From Oceanicoccus sp. KOV_DT_Chl (lineage in GTDB: Bacteria; Pseudomonadota; Gammaproteobacteria; Pseudomonadales; Dasaniaceae), in NCBI RefSeq assembly GCF_900120175.1, contig NZ_FQLF01000005.1, positions 436,501 through 500,500 on the forward strand: a DNA stretch of 64,000 nt, written 5' to 3'. This document shows, piece by piece, positions 17,823 through 26,349 of this stretch; position 1 is the stretch's first letter; every line of letters begins with the position of its first letter. The position numbers and the translations under genes are program-made. The notes under the pieces are model-generated. The model saw nothing but the letters and a program-made list of their open reading frames with translations, was not told the DNA's origin and made no database searches.

Positions 17823-18088
17823 TTCTTTTGCCCTTCAGGGTTTGAACCCAGGTTTAACAAAACGTATACGTTTTGAACGCCCGTTTTATTCAGGCCGCCC
17901 CGAAGGAGTTAAAGCAGGCCTTAGCCTGATTTAATTAATCCTGAAGGGCGGACCATTCTTTTGCCCTTCAGGGTTTGAACCCAGGTTCAACAAAACGTAT
18001 ACGTTTTGAACGCCCGTTTTATTCAGGGCGCTCCGAAGGAGTTAAAGCAGGCCATAGCCTGATTTAATTAATCCTGAAGGGCGGACCA
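17807..18088 (+). repeat. 133-bp tandem units each starting with the tRNA-Arg 3' end
   Basis: Two full 133-bp units (17807-17939, 17940-18072) and a third partial one (18073-18088). Each begins with CCTGAAGGGCGGACCA, the last 16 bases of the tRNA. The two full units differ at four positions. Each also holds an inverted copy of the tRNA T-arm (GCCCTTCAGGGTTTGAACC, first at 17830-17848), a perfect palindrome AAAACGTATACGTTTT (17859-17874 and 17992-18007) and a CAGGC..GCCTG mini-palindrome. The organisation resembles the tyrT locus of E. coli, where 178-bp units repeat the tRNA 3' end, although the unit sequence is different. Confidence 0.95.
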
Positions 18089-18105
18089 CATAAAAAGACT
18101 CCCCC

Positions 18106-18954
18106 TCAGTCATTTTTCAGTACCGCATTCACCTTCGGTAATAATGGTTTTTTAATCATCGGCCATAGCAACTCCTCTGCCCAATGCAGTCTGGGGGATA
18201 TTGGCAGCCCAACATTTTGCTGGCGCTGATGCGGGTGTTTTGCTGTTTCAAATAAGTGATCTATAAAAAATAAGGTCACCGCATAATTTCCGTTAGGATG
18301 AGCGCCAGAACCATAGGCATGGTGGGCATGGTGAGCGTCTGGCAGTGTAATAACCTTCTCCAGCACCAACCACACCGGCTCGGTGCGAGGAAACATTTCC
18401 CGTAAATAGATATCCCAACGAAATGATGTATGGGTGAGTACATTGCACAGATAAGATGTGAGTACCGCCAAGGCATAGGCTTCGTAAATACCGGTATACA
18501 TGCTAAAAGCGCCCATCCAGGGTTGCGGCAATAAAAACATCCAAAAAATATTGTAGCGATACATCAAGCCAACACTCATATCCAAACCGCTGTGGTGGGT
18601 ACGATGTAGTTTCCACATCCAGCGCCATTCATGAGCCTTACGGTGTATCCAGTAATGCAAAAACTCTTTAGTAAAAAATAAACACAAATAGGCCAACCAA
18701 ATAGGCGAGTCGATCAAGCTTAAACTCGATTCAGGAAAAAGCTGAATTAATAGATAACCTGCAGCACCTCCCAACAAGGCTCCCGATACAATCGGCTGGC
18801 CAATAAGACCCGCTAAAGAAAATGCGGCATCCCGTAACGGCCGCTTAAAGCGCCGCATGCGCCCGCTAATTAATTCAAAAAAATAAATAATGAAAAAAAC
18901 ACTAAATACCACGATGCCTAACTGCGACTGTACTCTCTCAACATCGTATTCCAT
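18106..18954 (-). CDS. Sterol desaturase / fatty acid hydroxylase family protein
   Basis: 282 residues, integral membrane di-iron enzyme family. Histidine clusters that bind iron: HYWIHRKAHEW, HRTHHSGLDMS and DAHHAHHAYG, plus HTSFRWD. Several hydrophobic segments surround them. It likely hydroxylates or desaturates a lipid; the substrate is unknown. Lies 20 bases downstream of the alpha/beta hydrolase gene on the same strand and probably shares its transcript. Its 3' end abuts the tRNA repeat units. Confidence 0.88.
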   Translation of the reverse strand: MEYDVERVQSQLGIVVFSVFFIIYFFELISGRMRRFKRPLRDAAFSLAGLIGQPIVSGALLGGAAGYLLIQLFPESSLSLIDSPIWLAYLCLFFTKEFLHYWIHRKAHEWRWMWKLHRTHHSGLDMSVGLMYRYNIFWMFLLPQPWMGAFSMYTGIYEAYALAVLTSYLCNVLTHTSFRWDIYLREMFPRTEPVWLVLEKVITLPDAHHAHHAYGSGAHPNGNYAVTLFFIDHLFETAKHPHQRQQNVGLPISPRLHWAEELLWPMIKKPLLPKVNAVLKND

Positions 18955-18974
18955 AAGGCCACTCCCCTCTCCCG

Positions 18975-19853
18975 CTAGCGCTTGGCTGCTGATAAAAACT
19001 GTATGATGGCATTAGCTATTAATTCTGGTTGCTCTGGCAACATGGCATGGCCAGCGTCGGCGATTTCTACATAGCTGACCCGCTCTGGCAGACGTTTTGT
19101 GATAGCCCTTCCTGCAACATCAGCGGGGGCTGGTTTATCCGCTAGTGCTTGAACTACCAGCAGTTCGCTATCGCCACCATCAAGCCATTGTTTACCTCTA
19201 TTGTTCTCCATCGCCGTTACCTTACCCTGCGCTATACCGGCCAAGGGGAACCAACCGTCGCGCCAATATTCCGGTGCGCGATTACCGTCGGCAAAAAAGG
19301 CAGATTCAACCGTGCGTTGACGCTGATCCAGGGACCAAAAGTTAAACAGTGACAGCATGATATTTTTAGCAACAGCTTCGGGTGTTGGCGCTTCGCCACC
19401 GGCAGCTAACAGAACTACCCTGTCGCTTAAGTGCGGATAGTCGGTAGCAAATGTACGCGCGATGCGATTACCAAAGGCGTGACCGATCAAATGAACGGGG
19501 TGTTCAATTTGTTCAGCATCAAGTACCGCTTTTATGTCACTGGCGAGAGCCTTATAGCTGCTGCTTGAAAAGTCGAGGGCACTTTGGCCAACGCCACGTG
19601 ATTCTATGGCAACCGTTTGATAGGAATGGGCGTTTAAGCTAACAATCAACTCGTTAAAGTCGCTAACACTGCGCGCATAACTGGCGAGCAATACCACTAC
19701 AGGACCTTCGCCACTAACAAAGTAAGCGACATTCCCCGCTGCTCCCGCAATCACTTTTGCGTCACCTAGCGGCTCTCTGCCGGGGTTGCTGTGTAATGCA
19801 CTCATTACAATCAATGCCAGGCTTAATAAACTCGCCACAATTAGTTTTTTCAT
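18975..19853 (-). CDS. Alpha/beta hydrolase fold protein lacking the usual nucleophile serine
   Basis: 292 residues with an N-terminal signal peptide or anchor (MKKLIVASLLSLALIVMSAL). The fold is recognisable: ESRGVGQSALDF after strand 4, the nucleophile-elbow region LIGHAFGNRIAR, and the His region IADAGHAMLPEQPELIA. The elbow reads GHAFG instead of GxSxG, so position 126 is Ala where the catalytic Ser is expected. It may not be a serine hydrolase, or may use another chemistry. Divergent from a LysR gene that likely controls it. Confidence 0.82.
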   Translation of the reverse strand: MKKLIVASLLSLALIVMSALHSNPGREPLGDAKVIAGAAGNVAYFVSGEGPVVVLLASYARSVSDFNELIVSLNAHSYQTVAIESRGVGQSALDFSSSSYKALASDIKAVLDAEQIEHPVHLIGHAFGNRIARTFATDYPHLSDRVVLLAAGGEAPTPEAVAKNIMLSLFNFWSLDQRQRTVESAFFADGNRAPEYWRDGWFPLAGIAQGKVTAMENNRGKQWLDGGDSELLVVQALADKPAPADVAGRAITKRLPERVSYVEIADAGHAMLPEQPELIANAIIQFLSAAKR

Positions 19854-19980
19854 TATCAGCCGCTTTTAAAAGGTGGTAATTAACCAGGCTAATTACATGC
19901 CTGCTGTAGATAAACTGCTCTAATTAAGCGTACTATAACTGTTTCCAAAATATCGTAAACATACAAAAAAACAAAACAGT

Positions 19981-19997
19981 GTTTCCCTGGAGGAAAC
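19981..19997 (+). promoter_or_regulatory. Ribosome site and possible operator before the LysR gene
   Basis: GGAGG (19989-19993) sits 6 bases before ATG 20000 and decides the start of the LysR gene. It is flanked by an inverted repeat GTTTCC-N5-GGAAAC (19981-19997), and a further GTTTCC lies at about 19941. These could be autoregulatory sites; this is inference. Confidence 0.45.
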
Positions 19998-19999
19998 AA

Positions 20000-20893
20000 A
20001 TGAATAATCTTAATGAGCTGATAGTGTTTGCCAAGGTGGTTGATTGCGGCAGCTTTTCTGAAGCCGCCATTCAGCTGGGTATGACCAAGTCCTCTGTTTC
20101 AAAGAAAATAGCGCTTTTAGAGAAAAGTCTTGGTGCCAAACTGTTACAACGCACCACTCGCAAGATCGGTATTACCGAGCTAGGCAAAGATATATACCAG
20201 CACAGCGCAAAGATTATTGCTGAGCTGGATGCTGTCTCACTTGCCGTTGCCGATGCCCAGCACCGGCCTAAAGGCTCACTAAAGGTGAGCGCCTCACGAT
20301 TGTTTGGGCGAATGAAAATTGCGCCCATTTTGCCTGAATTTCTCAACCGCTATCCCGAAATCGATATTGCTTTACACCTGAATGAGAAGACGGTTGATTT
20401 GATTGGTGATGGTTATGACATAGCGTTATGTGCAGGTGAACTTGAAGACTCGAGCCTTATTGCCCAGCCGCTCTACCAAGTCAACATCGTTACTTGTGCA
20501 TCCCCCATGTACCTATCGCAACAAGGCGTCCCTACCAGCCCTTCGCAACTGGAACAACATAACTATTTGCTCTGGCAACAAGGTGAAAACGCTCCCCCCA
20601 AGCAATTACGTTTGGAAAAAGGCGGGCGAGTTGAGTGGCCCGTTATCACGAGTAACTTCATCAGCAATGACATCTATGCCATCAGGGAAGCCGCTATCGC
20701 CAATGGCGGCATTACTATGCTACCGGATTTTTCGGTTGAAACAGCGATTAAAAAAAGGGAGTTGGAATCGATTCTTCGAGACTACCATATCAGTCAATAT
20801 CCGATATCGATACTGTATGCTGACCGGAAACAAATGCCAGAGAAACTGAAGGTTTTTATCAATTATTTAAAAGAAAAACTGCAGTATAAATAA
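20000..20893 (+). CDS. LysR-family transcriptional regulator
   Basis: 297 residues from ATG 20000, set by the GGAGG ribosome site. The N-terminal winged helix-turn-helix reads NELIVFAKVVDCGSFSEAAI, then QLGMTKSSVSKKIALLEKSL, typical of the CrgA/AaeR-like LysR branch. The effector domain follows (KGSLKVSASRLFGRMKIAPI, DIALHLNEKTVDLIGDGYDI). Divergent from the alpha/beta hydrolase, across ~145 bases, which suggests it regulates that gene and the sterol-desaturase-like gene. Confidence 0.92.
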   Translation: MNNLNELIVFAKVVDCGSFSEAAIQLGMTKSSVSKKIALLEKSLGAKLLQRTTRKIGITELGKDIYQHSAKIIAELDAVSLAVADAQHRPKGSLKVSASRLFGRMKIAPILPEFLNRYPEIDIALHLNEKTVDLIGDGYDIALCAGELEDSSLIAQPLYQVNIVTCASPMYLSQQGVPTSPSQLEQHNYLLWQQGENAPPKQLRLEKGGRVEWPVITSNFISNDIYAIREAAIANGGITMLPDFSVETAIKKRELESILRDYHISQYPISILYADRKQMPEKLKVFINYLKEKLQYK

Positions 20894-20931
20894 CGTGATT
20901 AATTTGGTTAGTTAGTTCATTAAAATACCAG

Positions 20932-22431
20932 TTAGCGTATTGATTCTTCAGGCAGCTCACCCTTGATGCCCTGATCAATTGGCATCATATCAGGCTCAGC
21001 CCCAGTGTCTCTGAGCAACTTCGCCAATGCCAAACGCATCTTCACCAATTTTTCTGTACTAGCTGGATCAGCCGCCAGGTTTTGTGATTCAGCAGGGTCA
21101 CTAGCCAGGTTATAAAGCTCTTCCTGATGCCGCAATGCACCGCCATCGCCATGCGGATAAGCAATATATTTCCAATCACCCTGGCGTATACCGCGCACAT
21201 TTGGTGTGTACGGGAATTGTTTTTCGTAATTGTATTCATAAAGCCAGGCCTGACGCCAAGGCGCTTTGTTATTACTTAACAATGGAACCCAGGAGCGACC
21301 CTGAATATTATCCATATCCACACCAAGTGTCAGTTCCATCACAGAAGGTGCGACATCCAAACTTAAGACATGCCGTTCAATAATAGAACCAGCTGTTATT
21401 TTTTTAGGGTAGCGGACGACTAACGGCACCCGAATACTGGCCTCGTGCATGGTGCGTTTATCAATCATGCCATGCTCTCCAAACAAAAAACCGTTGTCGG
21501 AAGCAAAAATAAAAATCGTATTATCCAACTCGCCACTGCGCTCTAACGCGGCATAGATACGACCAACACTATCGTCAACGGAATTTATAGTAGCTACGTA
21601 GCTACGTACAAATCGTTCAAAATCATTCACTGCTTCGGGTCGAGTGTCGGGAAATTCCTTACGAAAACCATACAGGGGTCCATAAATACCATGCCATGTG
21701 GGCAAGCGTTCTTTAATCCAGGCGGGTTTATCTTCCAACTCAAAACCACTTTTGGGATAGGGATAAGGGATATTGTCGTAAAGATGGACGTAACGTGGCT
21801 CCGGGATAAATGGACCATGTGGCGCTTTATGCCCGATGACTATAGCAAAAGGTTTTTTATTGGCTGCTTCAGTAGACGTTAAATTGGCTAGCCAATCTAA
21901 CGCCATATCGGTAACCCGGTCAGTATAATAACCGGCTACGGTTTTCCGTTCGCCGTTAACATTAAATTCTGTATCGTAATATTTTCCCTGACCTTTATGG
22001 GTAACCCAATAATCAAACCCTGGACGCGGATTATCATCGCCTTCGCCCATATGCCACTTGCCAATATATGCAGTTTGATAACCTGCTTGCTGCAACAACA
22101 GCGGAAAACTTTTTAATTGGTGAGGGTAATCCGTGAAGTTATCCCGCACGCCATGTGTATGCGTATAGGTGCCGGATAAGAACGAGGCACGACTGGGTGA
22201 GCACAGCGAAGTGGTGGCAAACATGTTATTAAAACGAACGCCCTCCGCTGCCAAGCGATCAATGTTCGGTGTTTTTATGCCCAACAAAGGTTTTTCATGG
22301 TAGCCCACTGCATCGGCGCGTTGATCATCAGTGAGGATAAAAACCACATTAGGCTCACTCGCACGGGATAATGTAGAAAGCATCGCCAACACACCAGCCA
22401 ACGCCGCAATAATCGCTTTTCTTGTTTGCAT
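20932..22431 (-). CDS. Secreted sulfatase (type I, formylglycine-dependent)
   Basis: 499 residues with Sec signal peptide (cut near SRASEP). The sulfatase signature CSPSRASFLSGTY places the formylglycine Cys at residue 77. Metal-binding Asp35-Asp36 (ILTDDQRAD) and the later FASDNGFLFGEHG supply the calcium site. Also KWHMGEGDDNPRPGFDYW. It resembles iduronate-2-sulfatase or polysaccharide sulfatases of the S1 family more than arylsulfatase A. Located downstream of the TonB receptor gene on the same strand. The activating formylglycine enzyme is not in the window. Confidence 0.92.
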   Translation of the reverse strand: MQTRKAIIAALAGVLAMLSTLSRASEPNVVFILTDDQRADAVGYHEKPLLGIKTPNIDRLAAEGVRFNNMFATTSLCSPSRASFLSGTYTHTHGVRDNFTDYPHQLKSFPLLLQQAGYQTAYIGKWHMGEGDDNPRPGFDYWVTHKGQGKYYDTEFNVNGERKTVAGYYTDRVTDMALDWLANLTSTEAANKKPFAIVIGHKAPHGPFIPEPRYVHLYDNIPYPYPKSGFELEDKPAWIKERLPTWHGIYGPLYGFRKEFPDTRPEAVNDFERFVRSYVATINSVDDSVGRIYAALERSGELDNTIFIFASDNGFLFGEHGMIDKRTMHEASIRVPLVVRYPKKITAGSIIERHVLSLDVAPSVMELTLGVDMDNIQGRSWVPLLSNNKAPWRQAWLYEYNYEKQFPYTPNVRGIRQGDWKYIAYPHGDGGALRHQEELYNLASDPAESQNLAADPASTEKLVKMRLALAKLLRDTGAEPDMMPIDQGIKGELPEESIR

Positions 22432-22646
22432 ACTAACGTCCGTAAAAATTTGTTCCGAAAAGAAAACCTTTCCCCTTCTTTATATTCGAAACGGGTCACT
22501 TTAAGGGATACCTACTGGAGCGGTACCGACCTTTAAGCAGCATTTATCCTCATAAAAAAGGCTTTACACATAGCGAGTGTTTTCACACCACGCTATCAAT
22601 AAAGCTCGCGTTCAATTGTCAAACCGAAACAGTCAAAACATCACTA

Positions 22647-24923
22647 TCAAAAATAGTATTTACCAGTAACACCGATCGATCTACCGTCAATAACTTGCAC
22701 AGCGCGATAACCGCTATCCAGAAAGATAGAGGGGGATCCGGCTACGCCATTGGCTGTTAGCGTTCTATTATTATCAACGTCTGTTTTGGCAGACTTATCA
22801 AATAAATTTTTGGACCACACCGACACATCCCACTGCCCATTCACGTCACGAATACCTGTAAAAATATCTGCTACCGTATAGCCACCAAGATCAGAATTAG
22901 CCACCACTGGATTAGTTCTTCCACCAGTATATTTAGCTAACACCCGCAAATACCACTCATAAGAATCAAGCGCGATACTATATTCAGCGTTACTACTGAT
23001 GGACCAGTTTGGCTCACCGCCGATTCTGGTGCCTTCTACATCACAATAAGCCACCGCATTGCCAACCTCGGTTGCTGCGTTATTACAAGGCGATTTAGCA
23101 CCATCATCAAACTTGGCGTCGTTATAACTTAAGCGAAGACCTGCCACTAACTGTTCTGACACCAGCGCATTAACTTCAACTTCTGCGCCACGAATAATAG
23201 CGTCCGCGTTGTAAGTTAAACCGCCACCAATCCGGGCATCAGTTTCATCAATAAAACTGTCACTATTAGAATCCCAGTTAACACCAGCGATACGCGTAAT
23301 ATAGTCACTGAACTGCTGATAATAGGTCGCACCATTAAGCTGCACCCGCCCGTCTAACAATGTTGTCTTCACACCAAACTCCAGCGACGTACTGTCTTCG
23401 CCATCATAGAGTATATTTTCTGACCCCACTTCAAACGTAGGCGTGATAGTAACTCCGCCAGGACGAAAGCCGCGATCAAAGCTGGTGTACAACATCGTAT
23501 CGTCAGTCAATTCGTATGAAAGTTTAACCGTACCGGTAACAGCCTCTTCGGTAAAACTTTGATATTCTTGTTGAATAATCGGTGTAGTCAGATCTCTGAG
23601 AGGGGTGTAAGCCTCTCCACTGCGGAAAGATTTTACTTGTTGCCAACGCGCGCCCAATTGCAATACCAATGCCTCGTTCAGATTTATTTTATGGTGGGTA
23701 AAAACACCATACTGCTCGCCGCGAGAGAACACATTGCCCTCGGTAAATACTTTTAACAAGCCACCAAATGCAGGCGGCAAATTAATAAAGGTATTACTGG
23801 CGGTGGTGGCGTTGGAATCTCGTTTTTCATAATACAGACCGACCAAATATTCCCAATTCTCCATCTCAATAGACGATAGGCGCAGCTCTTGAGAAAACAC
23901 ATCCTGATCACTTGTAGTTCCACCTTCGGTAGGCTCACCTTCAAACAGATTGGCATAATCATAATCGGCATTCACCACATCACTTGTCACCTGATAACCA
24001 CTGGTCGAAGCAAGTTCATAATCGCCAACAGTCCATTCCACATTCAACACACTCAGACGGTTACGTTGTTGGTTCCTTAAAACATCTTCTGCCAAGGTTT
24101 TTCTATCACTGTGCTCCAGCGCTGGATAGCCTTTACCTAAATTATCAGCGCCCTCCAATACGGTTAATCTATCTCTATCAACCTCTTCATACTGATGCGT
24201 CAGGTGTAACGTTAAATCATCTGCCGCTTGCCAGGACAGTGTTAACCGGCCGGACGTACTTCGACCTTCGCTATCAACACCGGTGGTGACACTCTTTACA
24301 TCACCCTGATCATTCTCATCGTAAGAACCCGCAACCCTAACACCGAACGTGTCACTCACTAATGGAAGACTAGCAGCGTATTGAGTATTAAAACGGCCAC
24401 GATCACCAGCGGTTAACTGCACATTGCCGTCAAGCTCCTGCAGGTTAGCTTTTTTAGTAAATAACTGGATAGAGCCACCAGGCGATGTCCTCCCCTGAAC
24501 CGTACCCTGGGGACCCCTCAATACCTCGACGCTTTGCATATCGTACATTTGCCCAAACGCCACAATAGAATCGACCGGGATTTCATTCCAGTAGGCCTGC
24601 ACCGAAGCACTCGCACCAGAGTAGGGATTAAAAGTAATCCCTCTAAGACTAATAGTAGCAGGGCCTGTTGTTGATGAACTTAAGCTAAGACCCGCCGTCA
24701 GCGCCTCTATATCCTGCAGCTGCCTAACTTCAAATTCATTTAATGTAGATTCGCCTAACACGTTAACTGTGGCAGGAACGTCCTGTACAGACTCCAGTTT
24801 TTTCTGTGCAGTGACAATAATTTCTTCAAGCACCAAATTTTGTGCCGTCACCAATAAAGGAACCGACGCTGCAAATATCCCTAAAGCAAGAGATGTTTTT
24901 TTTATGTAGCCATAATTAGACAT
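22647..24923 (-). CDS. TonB-dependent outer membrane receptor
   Basis: 758 residues from ATG 24923, set by the GGGAGA ribosome site 6 bases upstream; the longer frame to 25010 has no receptor sequence. A signal peptide ends near LLVTAQN. Plug domain: LEEIIVTAQKKLESVQDVPA, VEVLRGPQGTVQGRTSPGGS. A beta-barrel follows and ends at GVTGKYYF with a terminal aromatic. It imports a large or scarce substrate, here probably a (sulfated) saccharide judging from the neighbouring sulfatases. A LacI-type palindrome lies 183 bases upstream. Confidence 0.92.
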   Translation of the reverse strand: MSNYGYIKKTSLALGIFAASVPLLVTAQNLVLEEIIVTAQKKLESVQDVPATVNVLGESTLNEFEVRQLQDIEALTAGLSLSSSTTGPATISLRGITFNPYSGASASVQAYWNEIPVDSIVAFGQMYDMQSVEVLRGPQGTVQGRTSPGGSIQLFTKKANLQELDGNVQLTAGDRGRFNTQYAASLPLVSDTFGVRVAGSYDENDQGDVKSVTTGVDSEGRSTSGRLTLSWQAADDLTLHLTHQYEEVDRDRLTVLEGADNLGKGYPALEHSDRKTLAEDVLRNQQRNRLSVLNVEWTVGDYELASTSGYQVTSDVVNADYDYANLFEGEPTEGGTTSDQDVFSQELRLSSIEMENWEYLVGLYYEKRDSNATTASNTFINLPPAFGGLLKVFTEGNVFSRGEQYGVFTHHKINLNEALVLQLGARWQQVKSFRSGEAYTPLRDLTTPIIQQEYQSFTEEAVTGTVKLSYELTDDTMLYTSFDRGFRPGGVTITPTFEVGSENILYDGEDSTSLEFGVKTTLLDGRVQLNGATYYQQFSDYITRIAGVNWDSNSDSFIDETDARIGGGLTYNADAIIRGAEVEVNALVSEQLVAGLRLSYNDAKFDDGAKSPCNNAATEVGNAVAYCDVEGTRIGGEPNWSISSNAEYSIALDSYEWYLRVLAKYTGGRTNPVVANSDLGGYTVADIFTGIRDVNGQWDVSVWSKNLFDKSAKTDVDNNRTLTANGVAGSPSIFLDSGYRAVQVIDGRSIGVTGKYYF

Positions 24924-25105
24924 TCTATTTCTCCCCCAAAAAAATTTATTACGCACAAAAGCTAATCTAAAAATGCAGCTGATAAAGTAAAGACTTATCA
25001 TATTGAGCACCCTGCGAAAGTTACCAGCAGCGTAACTTTTTGCTATGCATTAAATCGACTTCTATACCGATACTTCCACGACTTCTTAAGCTAAACCAAA
25101 CATAT

Positions 25106-25125
25106 AAATGTAAACGTTTACATTT
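25106..25125. promoter_or_regulatory. LacI-type operator palindrome before the TonB receptor gene
   Basis: Perfect 20-bp palindrome AAATGTAAACGTTTACATTT with the central CG typical of LacI/GalR sites. Core TGTAAACGTTTACA (25109-25122) is identical to the site at 35407-35420 beside the lacI-family gene. It lies between the ThuA terminator and the receptor gene. Confidence 0.85.
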
Positions 25126-25148
25126 TAGACTCTAGCACTCAAATAATT

Positions 25149-25180
25149 TAAAAAACAGGTTATTTTCTGCTAATAACCTG
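25149..25180 (-). terminator. Terminator after the ThuA-like gene
   Basis: Inverted repeat CAGGTTATT (25156-25164) and AATAACCTG (25172-25180), 7-base loop, followed on the minus strand by a T run (plus-strand A run up to 25155). It separates the GMC/ThuA transcript from the TonB receptor transcript. Confidence 0.85.
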
Positions 25181-25201
25181 CCAAATCCTGCTATCCAAGA
25201 G

Positions 25202-26050
25202 CTATGGCTTCTGGCCGGCCCAACCGATGGCTTCGGTGATAAGGCTTTGGTAGCGTTTATCCTGATAGACCGATTCTAGATGCCCTGGCGCCGAATACAC
25301 CGCGCGCCCTGCCCCCACATCATGCGCCCAGACCAAGGGGTGATCATCACCCATAGCCCAAAAGTTAGGGTCGTAACTTTTTTCATCAATAGTGAGCAGC
25401 ACTTGGCTGCCCGCTGTTCTGACGCTACTCTCAAAGCTGTACCACTCATCCTGCAGCACCCACTGTGCTGGCAACTCGCGGATTATCGGGTGTTGAATAG
25501 CTTCAGTGTGCAAGTTGCCCTGCTGTATTTGTGGCCACATCGGGTGCATCGTAAACTGACTGCGAATCACTTCATTGGCATACCAATCCCAGCTTTTATG
25601 TGAGCCATCACCCGCAGCATGAATCCCCACATAACCACCACCCCCGACTATAAAATTCTCAAAGGCCCGCTGTTGATCAAGCGTTAAAGCGGGTCCGGTA
25701 GCATTATTCCAAACCACCACATCAAATCTGGCAAGCTGCTCAGCATTAAATACGGCACCATTTTCGGTAAAAGCAATAGCCCACTGCTGCTGCTCAGCGA
25801 TCGCTGCCAGCAGTTGCTTAGCTGCAGGAATCGCCTCATGGTGACGAAAACCATTGGTCTTTGAAAATACTAGTACAGAAAAATCACGTTGCGCAAGATC
25901 CAATACCGGCGGCACGAAATCAAACACCGGGTCGGCAAACATCTGTGGCTGGTTACGCTTGTGTTCGAGAATAAAATTCCCCACCAACAACCCAAGACTT
26001 AAAATCACTACAGCAACCACTAGCAGTGATATTTTTGTAGTTTTACTCAT
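25202..26050 (-). CDS. ThuA-like domain protein, membrane-anchored
   Basis: 282 residues. An N-terminal anchor (LLVVAVVILSLGLLVGNFIL) is followed by a ThuA/class I glutamine-amidotransferase-like domain: VLVFSKTNGFRHHEAIPAAK, DVVVWNNATGPALTLDQQ, GGGYVGIHAAGDGSHKSWDW, and YSAPGHLESVYQD. ThuA proteins accompany 3-keto-sugar metabolism, as in the trehalose utilisation genes thuA/thuB; the reaction is not firmly known. Overlaps the small membrane protein gene by 4 bases and belongs to the sulfatase-GMC operon. Confidence 0.88.
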   Translation of the reverse strand: MSKTTKISLLVVAVVILSLGLLVGNFILEHKRNQPQMFADPVFDFVPPVLDLAQRDFSVLVFSKTNGFRHHEAIPAAKQLLAAIAEQQQWAIAFTENGAVFNAEQLARFDVVVWNNATGPALTLDQQRAFENFIVGGGGYVGIHAAGDGSHKSWDWYANEVIRSQFTMHPMWPQIQQGNLHTEAIQHPIIRELPAQWVLQDEWYSFESSVRTAGSQVLLTIDEKSYDPNFWAMGDDHPLVWAHDVGAGRAVYSAPGHLESVYQDKRYQSLITEAIGWAGQKP

Positions 26051-26348
26051 GACTGCTTGCTCTCGAGCTCTTTACTCATTGACCGCTTCAACAGCAGCGT
26101 CATCAACAACAGGGTTACCCCCATCCAAAACAAAACAGGTTCATAGGGGTCAACTCCTCGCAACCAACCCATAGCCCGTAAAAAATTACAATCTGCACCA
26201 ATCGAGTAAACACAGTCCAATGAAGACCACATGTTTTCACCCGTTTGTTTGCTCACAAAATAATAAACCAGGCCCACCACAGTGAACTAACCACAGTTAA
26301 TAACGCACCCAGGGTAAAAAATATATTAAGGATTGTTTTAGTTTTCAT
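26047..26348 (-). pseudogene. Small two-helix membrane protein, one frameshift
   Basis: The ATG at 26348 follows the GMC stop directly (TAATATG) and has an AGGA site 11 bases upstream. The first segment MKTKTILNIFFTLGALLTVV is a membrane helix. Near 26277 a missing G (TGGTGGG to TGGTGGGG) is needed to join the downstream frame, which has VDPYEPVLFWMGVTLLLM as second helix and a charged tail. The repaired protein is about 100 residues, with two Cys between the helices. Function unknown; possibly a membrane anchor for the GMC complex, by position only. Confidence 0.65.
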
Positions 26349-26349
26349 A

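Noticed and set aside
17807-18088. 133-bp units as CRISPR or as further tRNA genes
   Set aside because: No unique spacers, and only the last 16 bases of the tRNA are repeated, without D or anticodon arms.
17807-18088. Integrase attachment site of a genomic island
   Set aside because: Direct copies of the tRNA end are present, but no integrase or foreign gene lies between or beside them. The spacing is 133 bp only.
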